Shown here: one piece after another, positions 1 to 10,317 of the stretch
Layout: each line of letters begins with the position of its first letter
Position numbering within the stretch: the first letter of the stretch is position 1
From: Pseudomonas indica NBRC 103045
GTDB taxonomy: Bacteria; Pseudomonadota; Gammaproteobacteria; Pseudomonadales; Pseudomonadaceae
Direction: 5' to 3'
Length of the DNA: 64,000 nt
NCBI RefSeq assembly: GCF_002091635.1
Contig: NZ_BDAC01000017.1
Location: 62,001-126,000, forward strand
Notes under the pieces: generated by a model
Database searches by the model: none
What the model was told of the DNA's origin: nothing
What the model saw: the letters and a program-made list of their open reading frames with translations, nothing else
Translations under genes and position numbers: made by a program

Positions 1-788
1 TGCTGAAGTTCCTGCCGCTGTCGGTGCGCACCTCGCTCATCGGCGTGGTGGTCGGCGTGCTGCCGGGCGTCGGCGGCGACATCGCCGCGCTGATGGCCTA
101 CGACCATGCCAAGCGCACCGTGAAGAACCCCACCAAGCCGTTCGGCAAGGGGGCCTACGAGGGCCTGGTGGCGCCGGAAACCGCCAACAGCGCGGCGGTT
201 GGCGGAGCCTACGTACCCATGCTGACCCTGGGCATGCCAGGCGACGCGGTGACTGCGGTGATCATCGGCGCGCTGGTGATCCACGGCCTCAACCCCGGCC
301 CGATGCTGATGGTGGAGAACCCGCACATCTTCTGGTTCACCGTCGGCAACCTGGCCCTGGCCAACATCTTCCTGCTGGTCTTCGGCCTGATGGGCATCAA
401 GCTGTTCGCCAAGTTCGTCGAGATGCCCAAGGCCGTGCTGATCCCGCTGATCCTGGTGCTCTGCGTGGTCGGCACCTACTCGATCAACAGCAGCATGACC
501 GAAGTGTACTGGATGCTCGGTTTCGGCCTGCTCGGCTATCTGCTGAAGATCTTCGGCTTCCAGATGGGCCCGATCATCCTCGGCGCCATCCTCGGCCCGC
601 TGATGGACACCTCGTACCGCCAGGCCATGTCCTCGGTGGGCGACAACCCTGTGGAGCTGCTGCGCGAGCTGGTCACCAGCCCGCTGTCGCTGATCCTCAC
701 CAGCGCCGTGGTGCTGATCCTGCTGGGCAACACCTCGCTGCTGAAGAAACTCAAGTGCAAATGCAAGGCCGCCATGGCTCGCGGCTGA
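1..788 (+). CDS. tctA: Tripartite tricarboxylate transporter large permease TctA, C-terminal part (5' end outside window)
   Basis: Inner-membrane permease of a TctABC-type, binding-protein-dependent secondary transporter for carboxylates. The frame is open from base 3 (the GTG at 24 is internal, not a start), giving about 261 residues, roughly half of the usual 500-residue TctA. The glycine-rich stretch GVVVGVLPGVGGDIAALMAY near the visible start is the family signature. Several hydrophobic segments follow (for example around LANIFLLVFGLMGIKLF and PLSLILTSAVVLILLG). The tail is basic. tctC follows after 65 bp on the same strand, so the two are probably co-transcribed. tctB would lie upstream, outside the window. 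The substrate cannot be read from sequence; the aromatic-catabolism setting makes an aromatic or tricarboxylic acid plausible. Confidence 0.9.
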   Translation, partial: LKFLPLSVRTSLIGVVVGVLPGVGGDIAALMAYDHAKRTVKNPTKPFGKGAYEGLVAPETANSAAVGGAYVPMLTLGMPGDAVTAVIIGALVIHGLNPGPMLMVENPHIFWFTVGNLALANIFLLVFGLMGIKLFAKFVEMPKAVLIPLILVLCVVGTYSINSSMTEVYWMLGFGLLGYLLKIFGFQMGPIILGAILGPLMDTSYRQAMSSVGDNPVELLRELVTSPLSLILTSAVVLILLGNTSLLKKLKCKCKAAMARG

Positions 789-853
789 ACGACTTCACCC
801 GAAGGCACGCCCCGGCCCATAGGGGCTCCACAACAACAATGGAGAAACTCCAC

Positions 854-1855
854 ATGCTCAAAGCCTTACTGACCGGCGCCGCTCTCGGTCTCAGCGCGCT
901 GACCCTGGCCCTGCCGGCCCACGCCGACTATCCCGAGCGCAGCATCCAGGCGGTGATCCCCTGGGGTGCCGGCGGTGCCACCGACAACGTGATGCGCAGC
1001 CTGACTCCCTACGTGGAGAAGGAACTGGGCGGCAAGTTCATCCTCAACAACCGCCCGGGCGGCACCGCCGTGATCGGCAGCACCTACGTCATGCAGCAGC
1101 GCCCCGACGGCTACACCATCCTGCTCGGCGCCGAAAATCCACAGCTCTACCCGGTGCTGAAGCTGGCCACGTTCGACTACAGCGATTTCTACCCGATCAA
1201 CATCATCGGCCAGAACGTGGTGGTAATCGCCGCCCCCGCCGACGCGCCGTTCAGCACCATGGCCGAACTGCTGGCCGCCGCCAAGGCCAACCCGGACACC
1301 CTGCGCATGGGCACCACCGGCGCCGGCGGCCTGCCGAGCACCGTACATGCGATGATCAACGCGGTGGACGAACTGAAGGTGCGTGAAGTGACCTTCGGCG
1401 GCGACGGCCCCGGCATCACCGCGCTGATGGGCAAGCACATCGACTTCATGCCGCTGAGCCTGGCCGCCGCCAAGGAACTGGTGCGCACCGGCAAGCTCAA
1501 GGCCCTGGCCGTGCTGACCACCGAGGAAGTACCCGAGCTGCCGGGCGTCGAGCCGATCACCAAGGCCCTGCCGGCAATTTCCGAATACCTGCCGTGGGGT
1601 CCGTTCTGGGGCGCCTTCGTGCGCAAGGACACGCCGGACGACGTCAAGCAGAAGCTGGTCGACGCCTACGCCAAGGCCGTGGCCAACGACGAGTTCCAGG
1701 GCTTCCTGAAGAACTTCGGCGCGCACAGCCTGAACCTCACCGGCGCCGAGGCCGAGGCGTTCCTCAAGCGCTGGCAGTCGGTCACCACCTGGTCGATGTA
1801 CAAGGCCAAGGCCATCGACATCGCGCCCGACTCGGTCGGCATCGCCAAGCCCTGA
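854..1855 (+). CDS. tctC: TctC-type periplasmic solute-binding protein (Bug family)
   Basis: Periplasmic substrate receptor of the tripartite tricarboxylate transporter. I chose the ATG at 854 because GGAG sits 9 bases before it. From there the protein has a clean signal peptide (MLKALLTGAALGLSALTLAL, cut after AHA) and 333 residues in total, normal for the family. The mature start DYPERSIQAVIPWGAGGATD is the typical Bug/TctC beginning (Y-P-x-R-x-I, W-x-A-G-G-x-T-D). Longer open frame upstream of 854 runs back through the tctA tail and is not needed. The ligand is unknown. It lies between tctA and an OprD-type porin, so outer-membrane entry, periplasmic capture and inner-membrane transport are encoded together. 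Confidence 0.9.
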   Translation: MLKALLTGAALGLSALTLALPAHADYPERSIQAVIPWGAGGATDNVMRSLTPYVEKELGGKFILNNRPGGTAVIGSTYVMQQRPDGYTILLGAENPQLYPVLKLATFDYSDFYPINIIGQNVVVIAAPADAPFSTMAELLAAAKANPDTLRMGTTGAGGLPSTVHAMINAVDELKVREVTFGGDGPGITALMGKHIDFMPLSLAAAKELVRTGKLKALAVLTTEEVPELPGVEPITKALPAISEYLPWGPFWGAFVRKDTPDDVKQKLVDAYAKAVANDEFQGFLKNFGAHSLNLTGAEAEAFLKRWQSVTTWSMYKAKAIDIAPDSVGIAKP

Positions 1856-1873
1856 TCCGGCTCTGAAACGAAC

Positions 1874-1893
1874 CCGCCGGCAAACGTCGGCGG
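1874..1893. other. Stem-loop between tctC and the porin gene
   Basis: CCGCCGGC and GTCGGCGG flank a 4-base loop (AAAC), forming an 8-bp stem with one G-T pair. There is no T-tract, so this looks more like a processing or mRNA-stability hairpin inside a tctA-tctC-porin transcript than a full terminator. Confidence 0.35.
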
Positions 1894-1976
1894 TCTGACT
1901 CCCCTCCTCTTTTCGCATCCGCTCGGGCGGAGGGGATCGTGCGTCCTGACATCTGCCATACGAGGAAACGACAACA

Positions 1977-3245
1977 ATGAAAACCACCGTCACCCGTCTG
2001 CTACCCACCGCTCTGGCCCTGTCCGTCGCCGCCGCGCTGCCGGTCGGCGCCCAGGCCGCCGGCTTCGTCGAAGACGCCAAGGTCTCGCTGAACCTGCGCA
2101 ACTACTACTTCAACCGCAACTTTCTCAACCACTCCGGCCCCAGCGTCCAGGGCGACGACCAGGGCCAGGCCGCCGAGTGGACGCAAAGCTTCATCCTCGA
2201 CGCCCGCTCCGGCTTCACCGAAGGCACCGTGGGCTTCGGTCTCGATGCCCTGGGCCTATACTCGTTGAAGCTCGACGGCGGGCGCGGCACCATCGGCAGC
2301 CAACTGCTGCCGGTCCATGGCACCGGCAACGACCGCCACGCCCCGGACGATTTCGGCCGCATCGCCGTCGCCGCCAAGGCGAAGGTCTCCAAGACGGAAC
2401 TGAAAGTGGGCGAATGGTTCGCCGTCCTGCCGATCCTGCGCGCCGACGACGGCCGCTCGCTGCCGCAGACCTTCCAGGGCGCGCAGATCACCTCCAACGA
2501 GATCGACGGCCTGAGCCTGTACGGCGGCCAGTTCCGCAAGAACAGCCAGCGTAACGATGCCAGCCGCGAAGACATGTCCTACAGCGGCTTCGAATCCGAC
2601 CGCTTCAACTTCGTCGGCGGCGAATACCGCTTCAACGACGATCGCACCCTGGTCGGCCTGTGGCGCGCCGAGCTGGAGGACATCTATGAGCAGAACTACC
2701 TGCAACTGACCCACAGCCAGCCGGTCGGCGACTGGGTGCTGAGCGCCAACCTCGGCTACTTCAACGGCAAGGACAACGGCTCGGCCAAGGCCGGCGAGCT
2801 GGACAACAAGGTCTACCAGGGCAGCTTCTCCGCCAAGACCGGCAACAACACCTTTACCGTGGCCTACCAGAAACTCGGCGGTGACACCAAGTTCATGCGC
2901 GTGGACGGCACCAGCGGCGGCTCACTGGTCAACGACGGCTTCACCAACAGCTACGACAACCCCAACGAGCGCTCCTGGCAGTTGCGCCACGACTACAACT
3001 TCGCCGGCCTCGGCATCCCCGGCCTGACCCTGATGAACCGCTACGTCAACGGCGACCACATCCACACCGGCGGCCGCACGGATGCCGAGGAATGGGGCCG
3101 CGAGTCGGAGCTGGCCTACACCATCCAGGACGGCAGCCTGAAGAACCTCAGCATCCGCTGGCGCAACTCCGACGTACGCCGCGACGTCGGTGCCGACCTG
3201 CACGAGAACCGGTTGATCATCAACTACCCGTTCTCGCTGCTCTGA
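1977..3245 (+). CDS. OprD-family outer-membrane porin
   Basis: Substrate-selective outer-membrane channel of the Pseudomonas OprD/Opd family, 422 residues. The N terminus is a Sec signal peptide (about residues 1-27, ending GAQA). Next comes the family opening GFVEDAKVSLNLRNYYFNRN, then alternating amphipathic strands with many Asp, Asn and Tyr residues. Family members end in a short beta-strand as seen here (LIINYPFSLL). It lies 121 bp downstream of tctC on the same strand and is followed by a terminator. OpdH, the tricarboxylate channel of P. aeruginosa, is likewise linked to a TctABC system, so a carboxylate or aromatic-acid substrate is likely. The exact substrate is not deducible. Confidence 0.9.
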   Translation: MKTTVTRLLPTALALSVAAALPVGAQAAGFVEDAKVSLNLRNYYFNRNFLNHSGPSVQGDDQGQAAEWTQSFILDARSGFTEGTVGFGLDALGLYSLKLDGGRGTIGSQLLPVHGTGNDRHAPDDFGRIAVAAKAKVSKTELKVGEWFAVLPILRADDGRSLPQTFQGAQITSNEIDGLSLYGGQFRKNSQRNDASREDMSYSGFESDRFNFVGGEYRFNDDRTLVGLWRAELEDIYEQNYLQLTHSQPVGDWVLSANLGYFNGKDNGSAKAGELDNKVYQGSFSAKTGNNTFTVAYQKLGGDTKFMRVDGTSGGSLVNDGFTNSYDNPNERSWQLRHDYNFAGLGIPGLTLMNRYVNGDHIHTGGRTDAEEWGRESELAYTIQDGSLKNLSIRWRNSDVRRDVGADLHENRLIINYPFSLL

Positions 3246-3295
3246 GGCGCGTCTCGACACGCTCTACGTCTTGCTCCTGTGTTTACGGCACTTCG

Positions 3296-3321
3296 GCCCG
3301 TCCTTGTGACGGGCTTTTTTT
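3296..3321 (+). terminator. Rho-independent terminator after the porin gene
   Basis: A 7-bp stem (GCCCGTC/GACGGGC) with a 5-base loop is followed at once by seven Ts. It lies 51 bp after the porin stop and should end the tctA-tctC-porin transcript. The rest of 3246-3691 (446 bp between genes) holds this terminator, one palindromic repeat unit and an A-rich tract just before the next gene. I see no gene in it. Confidence 0.85.
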
Positions 3322-3408
3322 GCTTGTGCTGCTGGAAGGTCCTGAGTCAAACCGATTACTGAGTTCAGTAGAGACCTCTTGTTTCGCCTTCCCCCCCGGC
3401 GAGTCGTC

Positions 3409-3430
3409 GGGCGAATGAATTCGCCTCTAC
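3409..3430. repeat. Single REP-like palindromic unit, family A
   Basis: GGGCGAATGAATTCGCC followed by TCTAC. It matches the paired units at 5839-5896 and the diverged ones at 8159-8240, so it belongs to one short palindromic family carried at several intergenic places here. Confidence 0.7.
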
Positions 3431-3691
3431 AACGGGCCTGCTTTTCGTAGAAGCCAGCTCTGCTGGCGATGCCTTTGTGCAGCCCCATTCCAGCCCTTCG
3501 GCAATGACAAGGCGTCGTGATATCTGGCCCTCACTTTTAGTGGGGAGGAGTGCCGTATCCACACAGACAGAGCCTTTTCACGCCCGAGCCGAGAAATTCC
3601 GACGCCCGCACTTGGCGTCCACGAGCAAGAACAATAAAATTCCAGAACCAAGTTCCAAAAAACAAAAAACAAAAAACGAGGAGACACCACC

Positions 3692-5422
3692 ATGGTCCAC
3701 GCCGAACTTCCCCGACTCGACTGCGACGTACTCGTCGTCGGCTCGGGCGCCGCCGGGCTGGCCGCGGCGGTTACCGCCGCCTGGCATGGACAGAAAGTCA
3801 TCCTGGTGGAAAAGGACCCGGTGTTCGGCGGCGCCACGGCCTGGTCCGGGGGCTGGATGTGGGTGCCGCGCAATCCGCTGGCCCGCCGCGCCGGCATCGT
3901 CGAAGACATCGAGCAACCGCGCACTTACCTGCGCCACTGCCTCGGCGAGCATTACGACGCGGAACGGGTGGACGCCTTCCTCGAAGCCTGCCCGTACATG
4001 GTCGGGTTCTTCGAACGACACAGCCACCTGCAATTCGCCGACGGCAACGCCATCCCCGATATGTACGGCGACGCGCCGGGTGCCGCCACCGGTGGGCATC
4101 AGGTGATCGCCGCCCCCTACGACGCGCGCGAAGTGGGTTCGTTGCTGGCTCGCCTGCGCAAGACCATGCGGGAGACGTCCTTCCTGGGCATGCCGATCAT
4201 GGCCGGGGCCGACCTGTCCGCCTTCCTCAACCTGACCCGCTCGGGCAAAGCCGCGCTGTACGTGGCCAGGCGCGTCACTACCCATCTTTGGCACTTGGTA
4301 CGTCATGGCCGTGCCATGCACTTGGTCAACGGCGTGGCGCTGGTGGCGCGGCTGGCCAAGTCGGCCGAGGAGCTGGGCGTGCAGTTGATCGAAGCCGCCC
4401 CGGCCAAACGCCTGCTCAGCGAACACGGACGTATCTGTGGCGCGGTGGTGCAACGGGGCGACGGCGAACAGACGATCCGGGCGCGCAAAGGCGTGGTGCT
4501 GGCTGCCGGCGGATTCGCCAACGACATTCCGCGGCGCCGCGAGCTGTTCCCGCGCACGCCCACCGGCCATGAGCATTTGGCACTGCCGCCACCGGCCTGC
4601 AACGGCGACGGCCTGCGCCTGGGCGAGGCGGTGGGTGCGGCACTGAACACCGAACTCAAGTCACCGGTGGCCTGGGCGCCGGTGTCACGCGTGCCCTATG
4701 CAGACGGCAGCGTTGGCCATTTCCCACACATCATCGACCGTGGCAAGCCGGGGCTGATCGCCGTACTGAAGAACGGCAAACGCTTCGTCAACGAAGCGGA
4801 CGGCTACTACGCTTACACCGCCGCCATGGTCGAGACGGTGCCGGAGGGTGAAGAGGTCTGCTCCTGGCTGATCTGCGACCATCGCTTCATCCGTCGCTAC
4901 GGCCTGGGTATCGCCCGGCCCGCGCCGGTGCCGCTGTGGTCAGTGCTGCGCAGCGGTTATCTCAAGCGCGGCGCCAGTATCGAAGAGCTGGCCCGCCAGT
5001 GCGGCATCGACCCGCCCGGCCTGGCGCAAACGGTGAGCGAATACAACCGCCATGCGCGCCTGGGCGAGGACCCGGCCTTCGGGCGCGGCACCTCGCCCTT
5101 CAACCGGCGCAGCGGTGACGCCAACCATCCCGGCCCCAACCCCTGCGTCGCCCCCATCGAGCGCGGCCCCTTCTATGCGGTGCAGGTGGAGCCCGGCAGC
5201 TTCGCCACCTTCGCTGGCCTCAAGACCAACGGCCAGGCCCAAGTGCTGGATGTCGATGACCGCCCGATCCCCGGCCTGTACGCAACCGGCAGCGACATGG
5301 CCAGCGTGATGGGCGGCCACTACCCGTCCGGTGGCATCAATCTGGGCCCGGCGCTGACCTTCGGCTACGTCGCCGCCCGCCACATCGCCGGCGTGCGTGC
5401 CTACGAAACCGTCCTGGAGTGA
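3692..5422 (+). CDS. FAD-dependent dehydrogenase, fumarate reductase/3-ketosteroid dehydrogenase-like
   Basis: Flavoprotein of 576 residues. The N terminus carries the FAD-binding dinucleotide fold (CDVLVVGSGAAGLAAAVTAA followed by an acidic strand end VEKDPVFGGATAWSGG). The C terminus carries the second FAD motif (GLYATGSDMASVMGGHYPSG then GINLGPALTFGYVAA). This is the architecture of the FAD_binding_2 superfamily: KstD, TcuA tricarballylate dehydrogenase and urocanate reductase. These enzymes form or reduce C=C bonds next to a carbonyl or carboxylate. The start ATG follows GAGGAG at good distance. It sits between a carboxylate uptake set and pcaC, convergent with the pca genes (6-bp gap to the pcaC stop). 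It may prepare a non-aromatic ring acid for the pathway. The substrate is unknown. Confidence 0.8.
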   Translation: MVHAELPRLDCDVLVVGSGAAGLAAAVTAAWHGQKVILVEKDPVFGGATAWSGGWMWVPRNPLARRAGIVEDIEQPRTYLRHCLGEHYDAERVDAFLEACPYMVGFFERHSHLQFADGNAIPDMYGDAPGAATGGHQVIAAPYDAREVGSLLARLRKTMRETSFLGMPIMAGADLSAFLNLTRSGKAALYVARRVTTHLWHLVRHGRAMHLVNGVALVARLAKSAEELGVQLIEAAPAKRLLSEHGRICGAVVQRGDGEQTIRARKGVVLAAGGFANDIPRRRELFPRTPTGHEHLALPPPACNGDGLRLGEAVGAALNTELKSPVAWAPVSRVPYADGSVGHFPHIIDRGKPGLIAVLKNGKRFVNEADGYYAYTAAMVETVPEGEEVCSWLICDHRFIRRYGLGIARPAPVPLWSVLRSGYLKRGASIEELARQCGIDPPGLAQTVSEYNRHARLGEDPAFGRGTSPFNRRSGDANHPGPNPCVAPIERGPFYAVQVEPGSFATFAGLKTNGQAQVLDVDDRPIPGLYATGSDMASVMGGHYPSGGINLGPALTFGYVAARHIAGVRAYETVLE

Positions 5423-5428
5423 AACCTT

Positions 5429-5824
5429 TCAGTCCTGCAGGGATTCGACGCCCAGTTCGTCCCAGACTTCCTCGGCCATGTGGAAGGTGGCGTTGGCCGC
5501 CGGGATGCCGCAGTAGATCGCACTCTGCATCAGCACTTCCTTGATCTCGTCGCGGGTCACGCCGTTGTTCTTCGCCGCGCGCAGGTGCAGGCGCAACTCG
5601 CCCTCGCGGTTCATGCCGATCAGCATGGCGATGGTGATCAGGCTGCGGGTGTGGCGCGGCAGGCCCGGACGGGTCCAGATATCGCCCCAGGCATGACGGG
5701 TGATCATCTCCTGGAATTCCTGGTTGAACGGCGTCAGGTTCTTCAGGCTGCGGTCGACATGAGCATCGCCCAGCACCGCGCGGCGGACCTGCATGCCGGC
5801 TTCGTAGCGTTCTTTTTCGTCCAT
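5429..5824 (-). CDS. pcaC: 4-carboxymuconolactone decarboxylase
   Basis: Decarboxylates gamma-carboxymuconolactone to 3-oxoadipate enol-lactone in the protocatechuate branch of the beta-ketoadipate pathway; cytosolic. The 131-residue protein beginning MDEKERYEAGMQVRRAVLGD is the usual PcaC length and opening. It has the CMD-fold helix TRSLITIAMLIGMNREGELRLH and the C-terminal part EVLMQSAIYCGIPAANATFH. I placed the start at 5824. An in-frame extension to 5854 would run into a palindromic repeat and adds residues not found in PcaC. It is last in the pcaB-pcaD-pcaC direction, separated from pcaD by paired REP units. Confidence 0.95.
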   Translation of the reverse strand: MDEKERYEAGMQVRRAVLGDAHVDRSLKNLTPFNQEFQEMITRHAWGDIWTRPGLPRHTRSLITIAMLIGMNREGELRLHLRAAKNNGVTRDEIKEVLMQSAIYCGIPAANATFHMAEEVWDELGVESLQD

Positions 5825-5838
5825 CGTTCCAATCCCAT

Positions 5839-5896
5839 GTAGGGGCGAATTCATTCGCCCAACGGTGCAGAAGCGGGCGAATGAATTCGCCCCTAC
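5839..5896. repeat. Paired inverted REP-like units between pcaD and pcaC
   Basis: Two head-to-head copies of a 21-22-base palindrome (GTAGGGGCGAATTCATTCGC and its reverse complement) are separated by about 15 bases. In the pcaDC transcript they would fold into one large hairpin, which may protect or separate the pcaC message. Same family as 3409-3430 and 8159-8240. Confidence 0.8.
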
Positions 5897-5899
5897 AGA

Positions 5900-6688
5900 T
5901 CAACCCAGCAGGAAATCCAGCACGCGACGGGTGAACCGGTCGCCCGCCTCGACATTGGAAAGGTGCGCGGCGGTGAATTCAGCCAAGTCGGCACCCGCGA
6001 TGTGCGCCTGCATGAAGCGGCCGTTCTCGGTGGTGGTGACCGGGTCCTGGCTGCCGCAGACGATCAGCGTCGGCGCGGCGATCGCACCCAGCGCCTCGCG
6101 GAAGTCCGCATCGCGCACGGCGGCGCAGTTGGCGGCGTAGCCTTCCGGCGAGGTGGCGGCGAGCATCGCGGTGATGTGCGCGGCCTGGGCCGGCTGTGCC
6201 TCGACGAAGGCCGGGGTGAACCAGCGGGCGATGGAGGCATCGCGCAGATCGCGCATGGCCTGCTGGCCGCCCTTGAGAACGGTCTCGATACGGGTGTTCC
6301 AGACCTCGTCGTTGGCGATCTTCGCCGCCGTGTTGCACAGCACCAGCTTGCTCAAGCGCTCGCCGGCATGGATGCCCAGCCACTGGCCGATCAGCCCGCC
6401 CATGGACAGGCCGCAGAAATGCGCTCGGGGAATATCCAGCGCATCCAGCAGGGCCAGCACGTCGCGGCCGAGCTGTTCGATGGTGTACGGCCCCGGCGTC
6501 ACCAGCGATGCGCCATGGCCACGGGTGTCGTAGCGGAGCACGCGGAAATGCTCGGTGAAGGCCGGCATTTGCACGTCCCACATATGCAGATCGGTGCCCA
6601 GGGAGTTGGACAGCACCAGCACCGGCGCGCCGGCCGGGCCTTCCAACTGGTAGTTCAGGTCGCCATCGGCGAGGTGGAGATCAGCCAC
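5900..6688 (-). CDS. pcaD: 3-oxoadipate enol-lactonase
   Basis: Hydrolyses beta-ketoadipate enol-lactone to beta-ketoadipate; alpha/beta-hydrolase, cytosolic. I take the GTG at 6688 as start because GAGGAG lies six bases upstream and the product (262 residues, MADLHLADGDLNYQLEGPAG) matches PcaD length. Visible catalytic features are the nucleophile elbow GLSMGG (Ser95), the oxyanion region LSNSLGTDLHMWD and the late His region TAAHLSNVE. It starts 10 bp after the pcaB stop, so it is translated in one operon with pcaB. The open frame extends upstream inside pcaB but without family residues. Confidence 0.95.
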   Translation of the reverse strand: MADLHLADGDLNYQLEGPAGAPVLVLSNSLGTDLHMWDVQMPAFTEHFRVLRYDTRGHGASLVTPGPYTIEQLGRDVLALLDALDIPRAHFCGLSMGGLIGQWLGIHAGERLSKLVLCNTAAKIANDEVWNTRIETVLKGGQQAMRDLRDASIARWFTPAFVEAQPAQAAHITAMLAATSPEGYAANCAAVRDADFREALGAIAAPTLIVCGSQDPVTTTENGRFMQAHIAGADLAEFTAAHLSNVEAGDRFTRRVLDFLLG

Positions 6689-6698
6689 GAAACGCTCC

Positions 6699-8051
6699 TC
6701 AACGGGACAAGGCTTGGTGTTCGGCCAGGGCGCGCTCGACCCAGCGGCGCGCCTGGCCCAGGTAGTGGGCCGGATCGAGCAGGCGATCCAGCTCAGCGGC
6801 GGAAAGCTGTGCGGTGACTTCGGGGCTGTCGCCGAGCACCGCACGCAGATGGCGCTGTTCGGCGACGGCCTGGCGGCAGCAGCGCTCGACCAGTTGATGA
6901 GCTGTCTCGCGACCGATGCGCTGGGCCAGGGCGATGCTTGCCGCCTCGGCCAGCACCAAGCCCCGGGTCAGTTCGAGGTTGTCGCGCATCCGCGTGGCAT
7001 CCACCTCCAGGTCGGGGACGATGACCAGGGCATGCTGCAGGGCGCCGGATACCAGGCAGCAGAGTTCAGGCAGGGTTTCCCATTCCGCGTGCCAGAGCCC
7101 GAGGCTGCGCTCGTGCTCCTGCGGCAAGGCGGCCAGCAGGGTCGCAACCAGCCCCGGCGCGCGGGTGGCGGCGCCGATCAGCACGGCGGCACCCACTGGA
7201 TTGCGCTTGTGCGGCATGGTCGACGAGCCGCCCTTGCCCGGCGCGGAAGGCTCGAAGGCCTCGCCCACGTCGGTCTGCATGAGCAGGCTGAGGTCGCGGC
7301 CGAGCTTGCCCAACGTACCGGCGATCAGGCCGAGCAGCGCGGCGACCTCGGCAAGACGGTCGCGCTGGGTGTGCCAGGGTTGGTCCGGCAGGTTCAGGCC
7401 CAGTTCGCGGGCCAGGGCCTGGCTCACCGGCCAAGCCTGTTCGCCCAGCGCGGCGAGGGAACCGGAGGCGCCGCCGAATTGCAGGCAGAGCAGGCGCGGT
7501 TCGATTTCGGCGAGACGCTGGCGATGCCGGGTGACGGCACCGAGCAGGCCGGCGAGCTTCATGCCCAAGGTCACCGGAGTGGCGTGCTGCAGCCAAGTGC
7601 GCCCGCTGAGCACGGTATCGGCATGGCGCTCGGCCTGTTCGGCCAGCGCCTCGGCCAGTCGCGCCAGATCGCCGTTCAGCAGGCCAAGGGCCCGGCGCAG
7701 TTGCAGCACCAGGCCGGTGTCCATGGCGTCCTGGCTGGTGGCACCGAGGTGAACGTAACGCTCGGCGTCGGCGTCGCTTGCGGCGATGCGCTTGCCCAGC
7801 GCCTTGACCAGCGGGATCGCCGAGTTGCCCGCGCTGACGATGGCGTCGGCCAGGTTGGTAGGGTCATAGAGATCGGCTTTGCAGGCGGCCTCGATGGGCG
7901 CCACGGCTGCGGCCGGAATCACCCCGCAACGCGCCTCCGCCCGCGCCAGGGCGGCCTCGAAATCGAGCATGCCCTGCAAGCGACCGGCGTCGGAAAACAC
8001 CGTGCGCATGGCCGGGGCGGTGAAATAGGCATCGAAGAGTTGATTGGTCAC
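6699..8051 (-). CDS. pcaB: 3-carboxy-cis,cis-muconate cycloisomerase
   Basis: Cyclises beta-carboxymuconate to gamma-carboxymuconolactone; member of the fumarase/argininosuccinase superfamily. The superfamily signature GGSSTMPHKRNP is present. The start TNQLFDAYFTAPAMRTVFSD is the conserved PcaB opening, so I chose the GTG at 8051 (450 residues). An ATG at 8078 would add nine residues and cannot be excluded. pcaD follows closely. A 266-bp gap with diverged REP units separates pcaB from pcaF upstream, so pcaBDC may have its own promoter or be reached by read-through from pcaIJF. Confidence 0.95.
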   Translation of the reverse strand: MTNQLFDAYFTAPAMRTVFSDAGRLQGMLDFEAALARAEARCGVIPAAAVAPIEAACKADLYDPTNLADAIVSAGNSAIPLVKALGKRIAASDADAERYVHLGATSQDAMDTGLVLQLRRALGLLNGDLARLAEALAEQAERHADTVLSGRTWLQHATPVTLGMKLAGLLGAVTRHRQRLAEIEPRLLCLQFGGASGSLAALGEQAWPVSQALARELGLNLPDQPWHTQRDRLAEVAALLGLIAGTLGKLGRDLSLLMQTDVGEAFEPSAPGKGGSSTMPHKRNPVGAAVLIGAATRAPGLVATLLAALPQEHERSLGLWHAEWETLPELCCLVSGALQHALVIVPDLEVDATRMRDNLELTRGLVLAEAASIALAQRIGRETAHQLVERCCRQAVAEQRHLRAVLGDSPEVTAQLSAAELDRLLDPAHYLGQARRWVERALAEHQALSR

Positions 8052-8158
8052 GTTGGAATTTCCACAGGTGTTCGCCATTCAGCCTAGGTTCGCAGCACGG
8101 CGGCGGCGAATCCACCGGTTGGTGAGATCGTTCGAGCCAAGGGCCAGGGGGCTGCATC

Positions 8159-8240
8159 GCGAACGAATTCGCTCCCACAAAAACGGCGCCCGGATCGCCA
8201 AGGTCTCGCCGCACTCCCCGTGGGGCGTATTCATTCGCCC
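8159..8240. repeat. Two diverged family-A palindromic units between pcaF and pcaB
   Basis: GCGAACGAATTCGCTCCCAC at 8159-8178 and GTGGGGCGTATTCATTCGCC from 8220 are facing copies of the same palindrome as 5839-5896 with several substitutions. They are about 42 bases apart. Confidence 0.6.
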
Positions 8241-8317
8241 ATCAAGGCGAAATCACGATCATCAGAAGGCCGGCCCGAGCCCCGTAGCCTTTCCATCGGC
8301 CCGGACCGGCCAAACCG

Positions 8318-9519
<1,202 letters not shown>

Positions 9520-9523
<4 letters not shown>

Positions 9524-10317
9524 TCCTCACCCCCTTGCTGACCGTGCGCGGCTGCCGTGCGGGCTTCCAGGGCGCGCAGAGCGCTCAGCTCGGTCTCGTC
9601 GGGCGCAGGCGTCTCGGCGACAACGGGGGCGAAGCGGATCGGCCAGCCGGTGGCTTCGATCACCTGTTCGCGGGTCACACCGGGGTGCAGCGCGGTGACG
9701 ATGAATTCGTTGGTGCCGGCTTCCGGTTCCATGATGCAGAGGTCGGTGATGATTGCCACCGGCCCCTTGCCCGGCAGGCCGAGCTGCCGGCGATGGTCGC
9801 CGCCCTCGCCATGGCCGACCGAGGTGACGAAGGCCAACTTGTCGACGAAGGTGCGGTGCGACTGCTTGAGGATGATCAGCACCTCCTTGGCCGAACCGGC
9901 AATCTCCGGCGCACCGCCGGCGCCCGGCAGGCGTACCTTGGGTTGCCGGTAGTCGCCGATCACGGTGGTGTTGATGTTGCCGTACCTGTCCACCTGGGCG
10001 GCGCCGAGGAAACCCACGTCGATACGCCCGCCCTGCAGCCAGTAGCGGAAGATCTCGCCGGTGGGCACCACGGTGTCGGCGGTCTCGGCCAGCTCGCCGT
10101 CGCCGATGGACAGCGGCAGCACCGATGGCTTGGCGCCGATGGGACCGGATTCGTAGATCAGCACCACATCCGGCGACGAGGTCAGGCGCGCCAGGTTGGC
10201 CGCCTTGGACGGCAGGCCGATGCCGACGAAGCAGACCGCGCCGTTCTTCAGGCGGCGGGCGGCAGCCACGGTCATCATTTCGTTGGTGCTGTAGTCACTG
10301 GTGGAGAGCGTGCTCAT
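9520..10317 (-). CDS. pcaJ: 3-oxoadipate CoA-transferase subunit B
   Basis: Beta subunit of succinyl-CoA:3-oxoadipate CoA-transferase, which activates beta-ketoadipate using succinyl-CoA. 265 residues. The CoA-transferase family II active-site Glu lies in the conserved YESGPIGA. The ATG at 10317 shares one base with the pcaI stop (TGATG), so the two subunits are coupled. The GTG one codon earlier is a less likely start. The C terminus overlaps the pcaF start. Confidence 0.96.
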
